Below the pieces are notes generated by a model. That model was given only the letters and a program-made list of their open reading frames with translations, did not search any database and was not told where the DNA came from. This document shows positions 34,600 through 43,663 of a stretch of DNA of 64,000 bases, one piece after another. The stretch spans positions 4,402,001 through 4,466,000 of the forward strand of contig NZ_CP125947.1 in the NCBI RefSeq assembly GCF_030064165.1, in the 5' to 3' direction. Origin of the DNA: Comamonas resistens. GTDB taxonomy: Bacteria; Pseudomonadota; Gammaproteobacteria; Burkholderiales; Burkholderiaceae_C. A program made the translations under genes and the position numbers. How positions within the stretch are numbered: position 1 is the first letter of the stretch; each line of letters starts with the position of its first letter.

Positions 34600-34636
34600 A
34601 GGGTTCAGTGTTGCGCAAGGGCAGGAATGAAAGCCG

Positions 34637-35575
34637 TCAAGCAGGTGACTCTTGCGGCCCGAACAAGGGTTTGCCTGGGCTACGGCTGCCCTGGCTCCAG
34701 CTTTGCAGCAATGGCAACAGGGGCCGCCACAGTAGCTCACGCATTTCCTCTCGGAAATACCCCATATGGCCTATGCGCCCCTTGGGCGCGATGGCCGGAT
34801 CCACGCGCTCCAGGAAGCTCGGAGCGTTCTGGTACCAGTCCACCAGCGACTGCACGCTGGCCAGCGACATCATTTCATCGTCTTCGAAATACAGGGCGTG
34901 CAGCGGATAGAGAGCCGCCGCATAGGCCTGGGCGGCCCATTCACCCTCGGCACCGATGCCATAGTTCGGGTTCAGGCACCAGCGCCGCCATTGCCACAGC
35001 ACGCCAGCCGGCAGGTCTCCGATGATGCCCAGCTTGCGGCCCGGGAAGCCGCCGCACAGCGCCGTGGCCAGAGGAGCGATGCCCCACCAGAAAAGCCGAA
35101 CCAGACGCCGCGTGGGCGCTGCGTTGTCGCGCCAGTAACCGCTGCCGCTGCCCACGGAGAGCAGGCCATCAATGGGCATGGGAAGCGAAGCCAGCCCGGG
35201 CAGCTGCGAGCCCACGCTGTGGCCGATCCAGACCAGGGCCTGACCGGGGAACTGCTGCCTGATGTGGGATGCCACCAGTTCGCAATCCTGTGCCCAATCC
35301 AGCAGATCGGCCTTGGCACCCCTGAGCGGGCCTTGCAGCGACAGGCCATGGCCCCGGTAGTCAAACGTGGTCACGCCATAGCCCTGCTCGGCAAGCCAGC
35401 TTGCAAAGCTCTGGTAATAGCTTTGCTGCACACCCATTGCTGGCGCCACGACAAGCTGCGCCAGCGCTTTCCCGGCCTGCGGCTGGCACTGGCGCAAGGC
35501 CAGGGCCCTGGCACCGTTGGAGATGGGCAGAGCCATCTCCATCCACTGCACGACAGCCTGTGTGGCGGACTGCAT
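34637..35575 (-). CDS. Alpha/beta-hydrolase family protein
   Basis: 312 aa. The nucleophile elbow is 'LVWIGHSVGSQLPGLA' (GHSVG), preceded by 'GYGVTTFDYRGHGLSLQG' as in serine hydrolases, and a late His in 'KGRIGHMGYFREEM' can complete the triad. The hydrophobic middle ('RLVRLFWWGIAPLATALCGGFPG') suggests a lid or membrane contact. The substrate is unknown, plausibly an ester or lipid feeding the surrounding beta-oxidation genes. It starts 12 bases after the thiolase stop. Confidence 0.82.
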   Translation of the reverse strand: MQSATQAVVQWMEMALPISNGARALALRQCQPQAGKALAQLVVAPAMGVQQSYYQSFASWLAEQGYGVTTFDYRGHGLSLQGPLRGAKADLLDWAQDCELVASHIRQQFPGQALVWIGHSVGSQLPGLASLPMPIDGLLSVGSGSGYWRDNAAPTRRLVRLFWWGIAPLATALCGGFPGRKLGIIGDLPAGVLWQWRRWCLNPNYGIGAEGEWAAQAYAAALYPLHALYFEDDEMMSLASVQSLVDWYQNAPSFLERVDPAIAPKGRIGHMGYFREEMRELLWRPLLPLLQSWSQGSRSPGKPLFGPQESPA

Positions 35576-35587
35576 GGCGGTGCGGCC

Positions 35588-36784
35588 TCAGACGCGTTCG
35601 AAAATGCCCGCCGCGCCCTGGCCCATGCCCACGCACATGGTCACCATGCCGTACTTGAGCTGTTTGCGCTGCAGCGCATGGACCACGGTGGCCGCACGTA
35701 TGGCTCCGGTCGCGCCCAGCGGGTGGCCCAGCGCAATTGCCCCCCCCATGGGGTTGACCTTGCTCTGGTCCAGACCCAAGGTGTTGATCACCGCCAGGGA
35801 CTGGGCTGCAAAAGCCTCATTGAGCTCGTACCAGTCGATATCGTCCTGCTTGAGGCCCGCGTAGCGCAGCGCGGCGGGAATGGCTTCGATGGGGCCTATG
35901 CCCATGATGGCGGGCGGCACGCCCTTGCTGGCATAGCTGACGAAGCGCGCCAGCGGCGTCAGGCCAAAGCGCTTGACGGCATCGCCGCTGGCAATGATCA
36001 GCGCTCCCGCACCGTCGCTGGTCTGAGAGCTGTTGCCCGCAGTGACCGAGCCGCGCGCCGCAAACACGGTGCGCAGCTTGGCCAGGCCTTCGAGGCTGGT
36101 ATCGGGGCGCGGGCCTTCGTCCAGACTCACGGTGCGCGTGCTGGACATGGTCTCGCCCGTGGCGATGTTCAGCGTGCGGTCGGTGACTTCGATCGGCGTG
36201 ATCTCGGCGGCAAACTCGCCAGCCTGCTGCGCGGCGATCGCGCGGCGGTGCGATTCGAGTGCAAACGCATCCTGCGCCTCGCGCGAGACCTTCCACTGCT
36301 GGGCCACCTTCTCTGCCGTCAGGCCCATGCCGTAGGCAATGCCCACGTCGCCATCACGCTCGAAGATGCTGGGCGAGAGGCTGGGCGAATTACCCATCAT
36401 GGGCACCATGCTCATGCTCTCCACGCCTGCTGCAATCATCACATCGGCTTCACCGACGCGGATGCGGTCTGCCGCCATGGCCACGGCCGACAGGCCAGAG
36501 GCGCAGAAGCGGTTGACGGTAATGCCGCCGATGCTGGTGGGCAGGCCCGCCAGCACGGCACCGATGCGCGCCACATTCAGACCCTGCTGGCCTTCGGGAA
36601 TCGCACAGCCGCAGACGATGTCCTCGATGGCCTTGGGGTCCAGGCTGGGCACCTGGGCCAGCGCGGCCTTGAGCGTAGTGGCCAGCAGATCGTCGGGACG
36701 GTAGTTGCGGAAAAAGCCCTTGTGCGAGCGACCGATGGGCGTGCGCGTGGCAGCAACGATATAGGCGTCTTGTACTTGTTTCAT
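35588..36784 (-). CDS. fadA: Acetyl-CoA C-acyltransferase (beta-oxidation thiolase)
   Basis: 398 aa from MKQVQDAYIVAATRTPIGRS. It cleaves 3-ketoacyl-CoA to acetyl-CoA and a shortened acyl-CoA. The active-site Cys is in 'INRFCASGLSAVAMAADRI'-like 'TVNRFCASGLSAV' (about residue 90). The C-terminal catalytic His and Cys are in 'NPMGGAIALGHPLGATGAIRAATVVHAL' and 'YGMVTMCVGMGQGAAGIFERV'. It is downstream of the multifunctional dehydrogenase (180 bases, with a hairpin repeat between) and pairs with it functionally. The symbol denotes role rather than strict orthology. Confidence 0.93.
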   Translation of the reverse strand: MKQVQDAYIVAATRTPIGRSHKGFFRNYRPDDLLATTLKAALAQVPSLDPKAIEDIVCGCAIPEGQQGLNVARIGAVLAGLPTSIGGITVNRFCASGLSAVAMAADRIRVGEADVMIAAGVESMSMVPMMGNSPSLSPSIFERDGDVGIAYGMGLTAEKVAQQWKVSREAQDAFALESHRRAIAAQQAGEFAAEITPIEVTDRTLNIATGETMSSTRTVSLDEGPRPDTSLEGLAKLRTVFAARGSVTAGNSSQTSDGAGALIIASGDAVKRFGLTPLARFVSYASKGVPPAIMGIGPIEAIPAALRYAGLKQDDIDWYELNEAFAAQSLAVINTLGLDQSKVNPMGGAIALGHPLGATGAIRAATVVHALQRKQLKYGMVTMCVGMGQGAAGIFERV

Positions 36785-36840
36785 GACCAAATTCCTTGGT
36801 TGTCTCTTAGCTCTTTACCCTGTGTGCAAGGCTTCAATTA

Positions 36841-36950
36841 CTTCGCGGCGCATACCAGCAGCCAGCGAGCAAGAGCCGCCCCGCAGCATTGCTGGCGTCC
36901 CCCTTCCCGCAAAGCGAGAGAAGGGGGAAGGCGCGCAGCGACTCAGGGGG
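36841..36950. repeat. GC-rich intergenic hairpin element between fadB-like and thiolase genes
   Basis: The 180-base gap contains a 9-bp inverted repeat (TCCCCCTTC 36898-36906, GAAGGGGGA 36920-36928) inside a longer GC-rich stretch. This type of hairpin element is, as I recall, common between genes in Comamonadaceae. It may dampen or stabilise the operon transcript. Confidence 0.5.
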
Positions 36951-36964
36951 ATGCTCATATCAAA

Positions 36965-39367
36965 TCAGTTGCGCACCGGCTTGCCGGTGTTGAGCATGCC
37001 CAGGATGCGTTCATGGGTCTTGGGGTGGGCAATCAGATGGCAGAAAGCCTTGCGCTCCAGGCTCATCAGATAGGCCTCATCTACCAGCGTGTCGGCATCC
37101 ACATCGCCGCCGCAGACCACATTGGCAATCAGGCTGGCGATGTGCTGGTCGAACTCGCTGATGAAGCCACCATCACGCATATTGACCAGCGAGCCCTTGA
37201 TCGTGGCCTGGCCGCTGCGGCCTGCCACGGGGAAGCTGCGCTTGTGCGGAGCACGCCAGCCGCTGGCGGCCATGGCCTTGGCTTCGTTGATGGCGACGAA
37301 CAGCACCTCGTCCTTATGGGCCACGACGATGTCGCTGTCCAGCAGATAGCCGAGCTTGCGCGACTCGATGGCGCTGGTACCCACCTTGGCCATGGCCGCG
37401 GCCGTGAAGCCTTCGGTCAGGAAGGGCAGCAAATCCTTGCCCGTGCTGGTGGCAGCGTTTTCCGCCGCGCGGCGGGCGATATAGGTCAGGCCGCCGGCAC
37501 CGGGCACCAGACCCACGCCAACCTCGACCAGGCCGATATAGCTTTCCATATGGGCCACGCGGCGGGCCGAGTAGACCGCCATTTCACAGCCGCCGCCCAG
37601 GGCCATGCCATGGATGGCCGAGACCACGGGCACTTGCGCATAGCGCAGGCGCAGCATCAGGTTCTGCAGCTCCTGCTCGATGCTCTCGATGGCGTCCGCT
37701 CCACCGATCACAAAGGCAGGCATGGTGGCCTCCAGGTCGGCGCCCACGCTGAAAGGTGCGTCGCCAGACCAGATGACCATGCCGTCGAAGTCGCTCTCGG
37801 CGGTGTCCACGGCCTCCATCAGGCCTTCCATGACTTCGGGGCTGATAGCGTGCATCTTGTTCTTGATGCTGGCGATCAGTACCTGGCCGTCGAGAGTCCA
37901 GGTGCGCAGCGCCTTGGTTTCGGCAATCGTCGTGCCCGCCGTCTGCCAGTCGGGCAGATTGGTTTCACCGAGCAGCTTTTCGGGGAAGAGCTGGCGCTCA
38001 TACACGGGCAGCACGCGACGCGGCACGAATTGGTTCTGCGCAGGGCTCCACGAGCCATTGCCCGTGTGCACGCCGCCAGCCTCGGCCACCGGGCCTTCGA
38101 AGACCCACTGGGGCAGCGGTGCCTTGCACAGCGCCTTGCCAGCGGCTATGTCCTCCTGGATCATCTTGGCCACTTCCAGCCAGCCGGCTTCCTGCCACAG
38201 CTCGAACGGGCCTTGCTTCATGCCGAAGCCCCAGCGCATGGCCTGATCCACGTCGCGTGCGCAATCGGCAATAGTCTCCAGGTGCACGGCGGCGTAGTGG
38301 AAGCTGTTGCGCAGAATGGCCCAGAGGAACTGGCCCTCCTTGCCCTCGGCATTGCGCAGCAGTTTCAGGCGCTCTGCCGCGGGCTTTTTGAGCATGCGGC
38401 CATAGACCTCATCGGCCTTGCCGCCTGCGGGGATGTAGTCCTCGCTGTCCAGCTCGAACTGGAAGATGTCGCGGCCGACCTTCTTGTAAAAGCCCTTCTT
38501 GGTTTTCTGGCCCAGATTGCCCAGCTCGATCAGCTTGGCCAGCACGGGTGGCGTGCCGAAGCTGCCGTAGAAGGGGTCGGTCTCCAGGCTCAGATTGTCC
38601 TGCAGGGTCTTGACGACGTGGGCCATGGTGTCCAGGCCCACCACGTCGGCGGTGCGGAAGGTGCCCGAGGAAGCACGGCCCAGCTTCTTGCCCGTGAGGT
38701 CGTCCACCACGTCAAAAGACAGGCCGAAGTTCTCGACTTCCTTCATGGTGGACAGCATGCCGGCGATGCCGATGCGGTTGGCGATGAAGTTGGGCGTATC
38801 CTTGGCGCGAACCACGCTCTTGCCCAGGCCGCTGGTGACAAAGGCCTCGAGCTGATCCAGCACTTCGGGCTTGGTGGTCGGCGTGTTGATCAGCTCCACC
38901 AGCGGCATATAGCGCGGCGGGTTGAAGAAGTGGATGCCGCAAAAACGCGGCTTGATGGCGTCGGGCAGCGCTTCGCTGAGCTTGGTGATCGACAGGCCCG
39001 AAGTGTTGGATGCGACCAGCGCATGCTTGGCCACAAAGGGGGCGATCTTGTGATACAGATCGAGCTTCCAGTCCATGCGCTCGGCAATGGCCTCGATGAT
39101 GAGGTCACAGCCCTTGAGCAGCTTCATATGCTCTTCGTAGTTGGCCGGCTGGATCAGGTCCACGTCCTCGGCCACGCCGATGGGCGAGGGCTTGAGCTTC
39201 TTCAGATTGGCAATGGCACGCTCGGCGATGCCACTCTTGCTGCCCTCCTTGGCGGGCAGATCGAACAGGATGACCGGCACCTTGACGTTGACCAGATGGG
39301 CCGCGATCTGCGCACCCATCACGCCCGCGCCCAGCACGGCGACTTTCTTCACATTGAATCGGGACAT
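36965..39367 (-). CDS. Multifunctional 3-hydroxyacyl-CoA dehydrogenase/enoyl-CoA hydratase
   Basis: 800 aa. It carries out the hydration and NAD-dependent oxidation steps of beta-oxidation. The order is the reverse of E. coli FadB: the NAD-binding dehydrogenase domain comes first ('KKVAVLGAGVMGAQIAAHLVNVKVPVILFDLP', residues 7-38; 'CDLIIEAIAERMDWK'; 'SNTSGLSI'; catalytic His-Glu in 'GIHFFNPPRYMPLVELI'), then the C-terminal dehydrogenase domain with 'NFIANRIGI'. A crotonase domain follows near residues 490-700 ('AIHGMALGGGCEMAVYSARRV', 'GLVEVGVGLVPGAGGLTYI'). This matches FadN-type proteins. It sits in the operon with acyl-CoA dehydrogenase upstream and thiolase downstream. Confidence 0.92.
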   Translation of the reverse strand: MSRFNVKKVAVLGAGVMGAQIAAHLVNVKVPVILFDLPAKEGSKSGIAERAIANLKKLKPSPIGVAEDVDLIQPANYEEHMKLLKGCDLIIEAIAERMDWKLDLYHKIAPFVAKHALVASNTSGLSITKLSEALPDAIKPRFCGIHFFNPPRYMPLVELINTPTTKPEVLDQLEAFVTSGLGKSVVRAKDTPNFIANRIGIAGMLSTMKEVENFGLSFDVVDDLTGKKLGRASSGTFRTADVVGLDTMAHVVKTLQDNLSLETDPFYGSFGTPPVLAKLIELGNLGQKTKKGFYKKVGRDIFQFELDSEDYIPAGGKADEVYGRMLKKPAAERLKLLRNAEGKEGQFLWAILRNSFHYAAVHLETIADCARDVDQAMRWGFGMKQGPFELWQEAGWLEVAKMIQEDIAAGKALCKAPLPQWVFEGPVAEAGGVHTGNGSWSPAQNQFVPRRVLPVYERQLFPEKLLGETNLPDWQTAGTTIAETKALRTWTLDGQVLIASIKNKMHAISPEVMEGLMEAVDTAESDFDGMVIWSGDAPFSVGADLEATMPAFVIGGADAIESIEQELQNLMLRLRYAQVPVVSAIHGMALGGGCEMAVYSARRVAHMESYIGLVEVGVGLVPGAGGLTYIARRAAENAATSTGKDLLPFLTEGFTAAAMAKVGTSAIESRKLGYLLDSDIVVAHKDEVLFVAINEAKAMAASGWRAPHKRSFPVAGRSGQATIKGSLVNMRDGGFISEFDQHIASLIANVVCGGDVDADTLVDEAYLMSLERKAFCHLIAHPKTHERILGMLNTGKPVRN

Positions 39368-39448
39368 GAGCTATGTTCCATTAAGGGCCAGCGGCCTTGC
39401 CACGGATAAAGCACGGGACAGAGGCGCTGGCTGTTTTTGTCTTGAGAT

Positions 39449-39892
39449 TTACTGAACGCGAATCCAGGTCTGCGTACGCCAGAAAGGACCGATGGAGCCG
39501 CGCACTTCCAGCTTCTTGCCCTCGTCCACGGGCGTCAGGCGCACGGTGTAGGTCTTGCCGTTTTCGGGGTCGAGGATCTTGCCGCCCTCCCAGACTTCCT
39601 TGCCTTCGACCTTCTTGACGTTGCTGATCAGCGTCATGCCGACCACGGGCTTGTCCTTGAGCTCGTCCTTGCACTCGGTGCACAGAGCATGGGGATCGGC
39701 CCCCTTGCGCAGCAGGGCCTGCACCTTGCCGGTGACCACACCATTGGCTTCGGTGATGTTGACCTCGGCCTTGGGCGTGCCTTCCTTCTCATCGATGCTG
39801 CGCCACACGCCTACGGGCGTCATCTGCGCCCAGGCTGTGGACCAACCACCAACTACCAAAACCAGAGCAGCTACCGCTTGAATCTTCTTCAT
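39449..39892 (-). CDS. DUF2147 domain-containing exported protein
   Basis: 147 aa. A signal peptide (MKKIQAVAALVLVVGGWSTAWA) precedes a lipocalin-like small domain: 'PVGVWRSIDEKEGTPKAEVNITEANGVVTGKVQALL', 'CTECKDELKDKPVVGMTLISNVKK', 'WEGGKILDPENGKTYTVRLTPVDEGKKLEVRGSIGPFWRTQTWIRV', the DUF2147 pattern. The CxxC pair is notable. Function is unknown. In several proteobacteria such genes accompany fatty-acid genes, as here between acyl-CoA dehydrogenase and the multifunctional enzyme. Confidence 0.85.
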   Translation of the reverse strand: MKKIQAVAALVLVVGGWSTAWAQMTPVGVWRSIDEKEGTPKAEVNITEANGVVTGKVQALLRKGADPHALCTECKDELKDKPVVGMTLISNVKKVEGKEVWEGGKILDPENGKTYTVRLTPVDEGKKLEVRGSIGPFWRTQTWIRVQ

Positions 39893-39973
39893 ATCCGGAT
39901 TCCTTTAATCTGAATTTCAGGATGAATCAGCGCATGAAGCTCCCATTTCAGGAGCAGCATGCTTTCAGAAGCG

Positions 39974-41770
39974 TCAGGCCAGAGCAGCGTCGGTGTCCAT
40001 CAGGGACTTGCTGCCGGCACGCGCGGTGCGCATCAGCGATGCGGTTTCGGGGAAGAGTTTGGCAAAGTAGAAACGCGCGGTCTGCAGCTTGGCCAGGTAG
40101 AAGGGGTCGGTATTGCCGTTGCCGATCTCACGCAGCGCCACTTGCGCCATGCGGGCAAACAGATAGCCGAACACCAGGTGACCGGCAACGCGCAGATAGT
40201 CCACCGATGCGGAGCCCACTTCGTCGGGGTTCTGCATGCCCTTGAAGCCGATTTCGGTGGTGAACTTGGTCATCTGGTCGCCCAGCGTGGCGATGGGCGT
40301 GATGAATTCGCTCATCTTCTCGTTGACGCCCTCTTCCTCCACCAGCTTGGCGATCAGCTTGCCGAACTTCTTGAGCGTGGCGCCCTGGTTGCCCAGTATC
40401 TTGCGGCCTAGCAGGTCCAGCGCCTGCACGCCGTTCGTGCCTTCATAGATCATGTTGATGCGGTTGTCGCGCACAAACTGCTCCATGCCCCATTCGGTGA
40501 TGAAGCCATGGCCGCCATAGACCTGCTGGCAGGCCGTGGTGGAGATCCAGCCGTTGTCGGTGATAAAGGCCTTGACGATGGGCGTCAGCAGTGCCACCAG
40601 ATCGGCACTGTCCTTGCGCACTTTTTCGTCGGGGTGGTTGAGTTCGGTGTCGATCAGCAAGGCGCTGAAGGTGGACAGCGCGCGACCGCCTTCGGCATAG
40701 GCCTTGGCCGTCATCAGCATGCGGCGCACATCGGGGTGGACGATGATAGGGTCGGCCGGCTTGTCCTTGGCCTTGGTGCCTGACAGGCTGCGCATCTGCA
40801 GGCGGTCCTTGGCATAGGCCAGAGCGTTCTGGAACGCCACTTCGGTCAGGCCCAGCGACTGGTTGCCCACACCCAGGCGCGCGGCGTTCATCATCACGAA
40901 CATGGCTTGCAGGCCCTTGTTGGGCTCGCCCACCAGGGTGCCGATGGCGCCGTCGATATTGATCTGTGCCGTGGCATTGCCGTGGATGCCCATCTTGTGC
41001 TCCAGCGCGCCGCAGAAGATGGGGTTGCGCTCGCCCAGCGAGCCATCGGCCTTGACCAGGAACTTGGGCACGACAAACAGGCTGATGCCCTTGGAGCCGG
41101 CAGGCGCATCGGGCAGACGGGCCAGCACCAGGTGCACGATGTTGTCGGTGAAGTCATGCTCGCCGGCCGAGATGAAAATCTTGTTGCCGGTGATCTTGTA
41201 AGTGCCGTCGGCCTGAGGTTCGGCCTTGGTGCGCAGCAGGCCCAGGTCGGTGCCGCAGTGGGGCTCGGTCAGGCACATGGTGCCGGTCCACTCGCCGCTG
41301 GTCAGCTTGCCCAGATAGGTCTTCTTCTGCTCGGGCGTGCCGTAGGCGTGCAGGGCTTCATAAGCGCCGTGCGACAGGCCGGGATACATGGTCCAGGCCT
41401 GGTTGGCGCTGTTGAGCATTTCATACAGCGCCGAGTTCAGCGCCATGGGCAGTCCCTGGCCGCCATATTCGGGATCGCAGGACAGCGCGGGCCAGCCACC
41501 TTCCACGAACTGGGCATAGGCCTCCTTGAAGCCCTTGGGCGTGGTGACTGCGTGGGTACTCTTGTCCAGCGTGCAGCCTTCGGCATCGCCGCTGATGTTC
41601 AGCGGAAAGGTCACATTGGCGGCGAACTTGCCCGCTTCTTCCAGCACGGCATTGATGGTGTCCACGTCCACATCCGCATGCTTGGGCATTTGCTGATAGG
41701 ACTCGGTGACCTTGAAGACCTCATGCATGAGGAATTGCATATCACGCAGTGGTGGGTTGTAGCTGGGCAT
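39974..41770 (-). CDS. Acyl-CoA dehydrogenase with C-terminal extension
   Basis: 598 aa. The FAD-dependent enzyme makes the first, enoyl-forming step of beta-oxidation. Motifs: 'TGTMCLTEPHCGTDLGLLRTKAEPQADGTYKITGNKIFISAGEHDFTDN' (flavin and substrate site), 'GALEHKMGIHGNATAQINIDGAIGTLVG', and 'ACQQVYGGHGFITEWGMEQFVRDNRINMIYEGTNGVQALDLLGRKI' with the usual catalytic Glu in YEGTN. The ~130-residue C-terminal addition is that of the DmdC/long FadE-like subgroup. It is the first enzyme gene after the TetR gene, 47 bases away. Confidence 0.93.
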   Translation of the reverse strand: MPSYNPPLRDMQFLMHEVFKVTESYQQMPKHADVDVDTINAVLEEAGKFAANVTFPLNISGDAEGCTLDKSTHAVTTPKGFKEAYAQFVEGGWPALSCDPEYGGQGLPMALNSALYEMLNSANQAWTMYPGLSHGAYEALHAYGTPEQKKTYLGKLTSGEWTGTMCLTEPHCGTDLGLLRTKAEPQADGTYKITGNKIFISAGEHDFTDNIVHLVLARLPDAPAGSKGISLFVVPKFLVKADGSLGERNPIFCGALEHKMGIHGNATAQINIDGAIGTLVGEPNKGLQAMFVMMNAARLGVGNQSLGLTEVAFQNALAYAKDRLQMRSLSGTKAKDKPADPIIVHPDVRRMLMTAKAYAEGGRALSTFSALLIDTELNHPDEKVRKDSADLVALLTPIVKAFITDNGWISTTACQQVYGGHGFITEWGMEQFVRDNRINMIYEGTNGVQALDLLGRKILGNQGATLKKFGKLIAKLVEEEGVNEKMSEFITPIATLGDQMTKFTTEIGFKGMQNPDEVGSASVDYLRVAGHLVFGYLFARMAQVALREIGNGNTDPFYLAKLQTARFYFAKLFPETASLMRTARAGSKSLMDTDAALA

Positions 41771-41817
41771 TTGTCTTCTCCTGTGCTTTGGTGGTGTGGA
41801 TAGAGTCTCTGGCCGCC

Positions 41818-42657
41818 TTATGCGTCCAGTGGCTTGGTGGCATAACAGGCCAAAATATTGTTGAAACCTGTTTTGGCGCGCTCCATGGAGCCCTCGCTGC
41901 GCAGAAAGCGCGCCTCATAGTGCAAGGCCAGAATCAGGCCGTGAATCTCGAACAAAAGCTGGTTTTCATCGACATCGGCACGCAGGTCACCGCACTCGCG
42001 GCTTTGCACGATCGTGCGGCGCATGGCCGCGTGCCAGGTGCTGACAGACTCGACCAGCGCATCGCGCACGGGGCCGGTACGGTCATCGAACTCGACAGCG
42101 CCGCTGATGTAGATGCAACCCGAGTCGATTTCCAGAGAGCTGCGCTTCATCCAGTTGTCGAACAGCGCACGCAAACGAGGAATGCCGCGAGGCGCTTCAA
42201 TCGCGGGGTAGAACACTTCTTGCTCGAAGCGGTCGTGGTATTCATGAACCACGGAAATCTGCAACTCCTCACGCGAGCCAAAATGGGCAAATACGCCCGA
42301 TTTGCTCATTCCTGTGAGTTCGGCAATCGCGCCGATAGACAGGCCTTCCAGGCCGATATGGGTTGCCAGGCCGAGTGCAGCCTCCACAATCGTGGCCTTG
42401 GTCTGCTGGCCCTTGGCCAGGGTACGGCTGCTGGTGGCTGCAGGGCGCAGCCTGGGGCTTGTCAGGTCTTGCGCTAGCGCTTCGGCTTTGACAGACTTGT
42501 CCAGCGCTGCTGCCGATGCGCTCTTGCCTGCACCGGCTTTCGACCCATGCAAATCACCAGCAGCCCGCGCCGAGCGGGCGGAGGGTCGGCCAGCCACAGC
42601 CCCGGCCTTGGGCGCTGCACGAGAGGTCGAAGAACGGGTGACGGGAGACGAGGCCAT
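41818..42657 (-). CDS. TetR-family regulator of the beta-oxidation operon, with long disordered N-terminus
   Basis: 279 aa from MASSPVTRSSTSRAAP. The first ~88 residues are low-complexity (Ala/Ser/Arg/Lys); the helix-turn-helix domain follows ('GQQTKATIVEAALGLATHIGLEGLSIGAIAELTGMSKSGVFAHFGSREELQISVVHEY'). The C-terminal ligand domain ('GIPRLRALFDNWMKRSSLEIDSGCIYISGAVEFDDR') resembles YcdC/TetR_C proteins. A perfect 14-bp palindrome 15 bases upstream of the start is its probable autoregulatory site. It heads the co-directional fatty-acid operon and should respond to acyl-CoA. The long N-terminal tail is unusual. Confidence 0.87.
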   Translation of the reverse strand: MASSPVTRSSTSRAAPKAGAVAGRPSARSARAAGDLHGSKAGAGKSASAAALDKSVKAEALAQDLTSPRLRPAATSSRTLAKGQQTKATIVEAALGLATHIGLEGLSIGAIAELTGMSKSGVFAHFGSREELQISVVHEYHDRFEQEVFYPAIEAPRGIPRLRALFDNWMKRSSLEIDSGCIYISGAVEFDDRTGPVRDALVESVSTWHAAMRRTIVQSRECGDLRADVDENQLLFEIHGLILALHYEARFLRSEGSMERAKTGFNNILACYATKPLDA

Positions 42658-42671
42658 GCGATATCCAATAA

Positions 42672-42685
42672 AACGAACGTTCGTT
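42672..42685. promoter_or_regulatory. 14-bp palindromic operator upstream of the TetR regulator
   Basis: Perfect palindrome AACGAACGTTCGTT at 42672-42685, 15-28 bases upstream of the regulator's ATG, in an AT-rich promoter-like stretch. This is a typical TetR autoregulatory operator, and would control the whole operon down to 32264 if transcription is continuous. Confidence 0.78.
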
Positions 42686-42789
42686 CTATTTTGCACAAAT
42701 TCCGTCGATTCACCGATGCCATCAAGGGTAAACACCTAACGTTTAAGAGCCAGGCTTTCCCTAGTGAGACAAGGCTTCTTCCATCCTTG

Positions 42790-42890
42790 TTTCATGAAAA
42801 ATGGCACTCCACGCTCCCCACTGCGTGTGGTTCGCTGCCCCTCCAAGAGGACCTAGGCGGCCCCGGCATTTTTATCTTGGGGCGGCCCGG
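42790..42890. repeat. Intergenic GC-rich repeat-like element
   Basis: A GC-rich stretch between slmA and the TetR regulator that contains several short inverted pieces (for example GGCGGCC near 42858 and again near 42882). It looks like one of the dispersed Comamonas intergenic elements, from memory of the style only. I see no gene here. Confidence 0.35.
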
Positions 42891-42894
42891 CAAT

Positions 42895-42928
42895 AAAAAA
42901 CGCCGCCAGCCAAAGACTGCGGCGTTTT
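42895..42928 (-). terminator. Rho-independent terminator of slmA
   Basis: Perfect 10-bp stem (AAAACGCCGC 42897-42906, GCGGCGTTTT 42919-42928) with TT following on the minus strand. It begins 40 bases after the slmA stop. Confidence 0.88.
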
Positions 42929-42967
42929 CCCATTTCCATGAGGCGCTGACATCCGTCAGCGCCCTGC

Positions 42968-43663
42968 TCAGACCACCACCATCATAGCCAAGCTGGCCTC
43001 CAGATGCTCGGTAGGCGCGCGGCGAAATCCCGAGCGCGCATAGCGCTGCAAGCGACCCAGCGCAAACGATGTCAGCACGCTGGCCGCCACCGAGGCTTCG
43101 GCCGTTGGCGTGGCCGATCCCATGGCGCCAGCGGCGGGGCGCAGGCACTGGCGCAGCGTGGACTCGATACGGTCAAAGAACTGGTTCATGCGTGCCTGCA
43201 GACGCTCATGCTCGAACACGATGGCATCACCGACCATCACACGCACCATGCCGGGGTTCTTCTCGCCGAATTGCAGCAGCAGGGCAATCACACGGTTGGC
43301 GTTGCGCACACCTTCGATCGGATCGTGCGGCGCATCAGGTATTTCACGGCCCACGATTTGCTGCACCAACGAGAAGACCGACTGTTCGATAAACTCGATC
43401 AGGCCCTCGAACATCTGCGCCTTGCTGGCGAAATGGCGATACAGAGCGGCTTCGCTCACGCTCAGATGAGCAGCCAGCGCAGCCGTGGTGATGCGGTCGG
43501 CACCGGGCTTTTCCAGCATGGTGGCCAAAGCCTGCAGGATTTGCTCTCGGCGTTCACCCGGCTTGGGGCGCTTGCGCGCCGGTGCCAGGGCAGGAGTGAC
43601 ATTGGCGCCCTCTGCTGGATTTTCAATAATGGAAACAGGCGACAGAACTTCAGACTCAGACAT
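42968..43663 (-). CDS. slmA: Nucleoid occlusion factor SlmA (TetR-like)
   Basis: 231 aa from MSESEVLSPVSIIENP; upstream in-frame codons are ignored. SlmA binds chromosomal sites and blocks FtsZ assembly over the nucleoid. The helix-turn-helix is 'PGERREQILQALATMLEKPGADRITTAALAAHLSVSEAALYRHFASKAQMFEGLIEFIEQSVFSLVQQI', essentially the SlmA signature ('ITTAALAA.L.VSEAALYRHF.SK..M..GLI.FIE'). The C-terminal part ('RVIALLLQFGEKNPGMVRVMVGDAIVFEHERLQARMNQFFDRIE') also fits. It is a single gene with its own terminator. Confidence 0.93.
   Translation of the reverse strand: MSESEVLSPVSIIENPAEGANVTPALAPARKRPKPGERREQILQALATMLEKPGADRITTAALAAHLSVSEAALYRHFASKAQMFEGLIEFIEQSVFSLVQQIVGREIPDAPHDPIEGVRNANRVIALLLQFGEKNPGMVRVMVGDAIVFEHERLQARMNQFFDRIESTLRQCLRPAAGAMGSATPTAEASVAASVLTSFALGRLQRYARSGFRRAPTEHLEASLAMMVVV

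Noticed and set aside
34766..39409. A 1547-codon open frame on the plus strand
   Set aside because: It lies antisense to the alpha/beta-hydrolase, thiolase and multifunctional dehydrogenase genes, whose motifs are unmistakable. The antisense product has low-complexity His/Gly/Ala composition typical of a GC-rich shadow frame.
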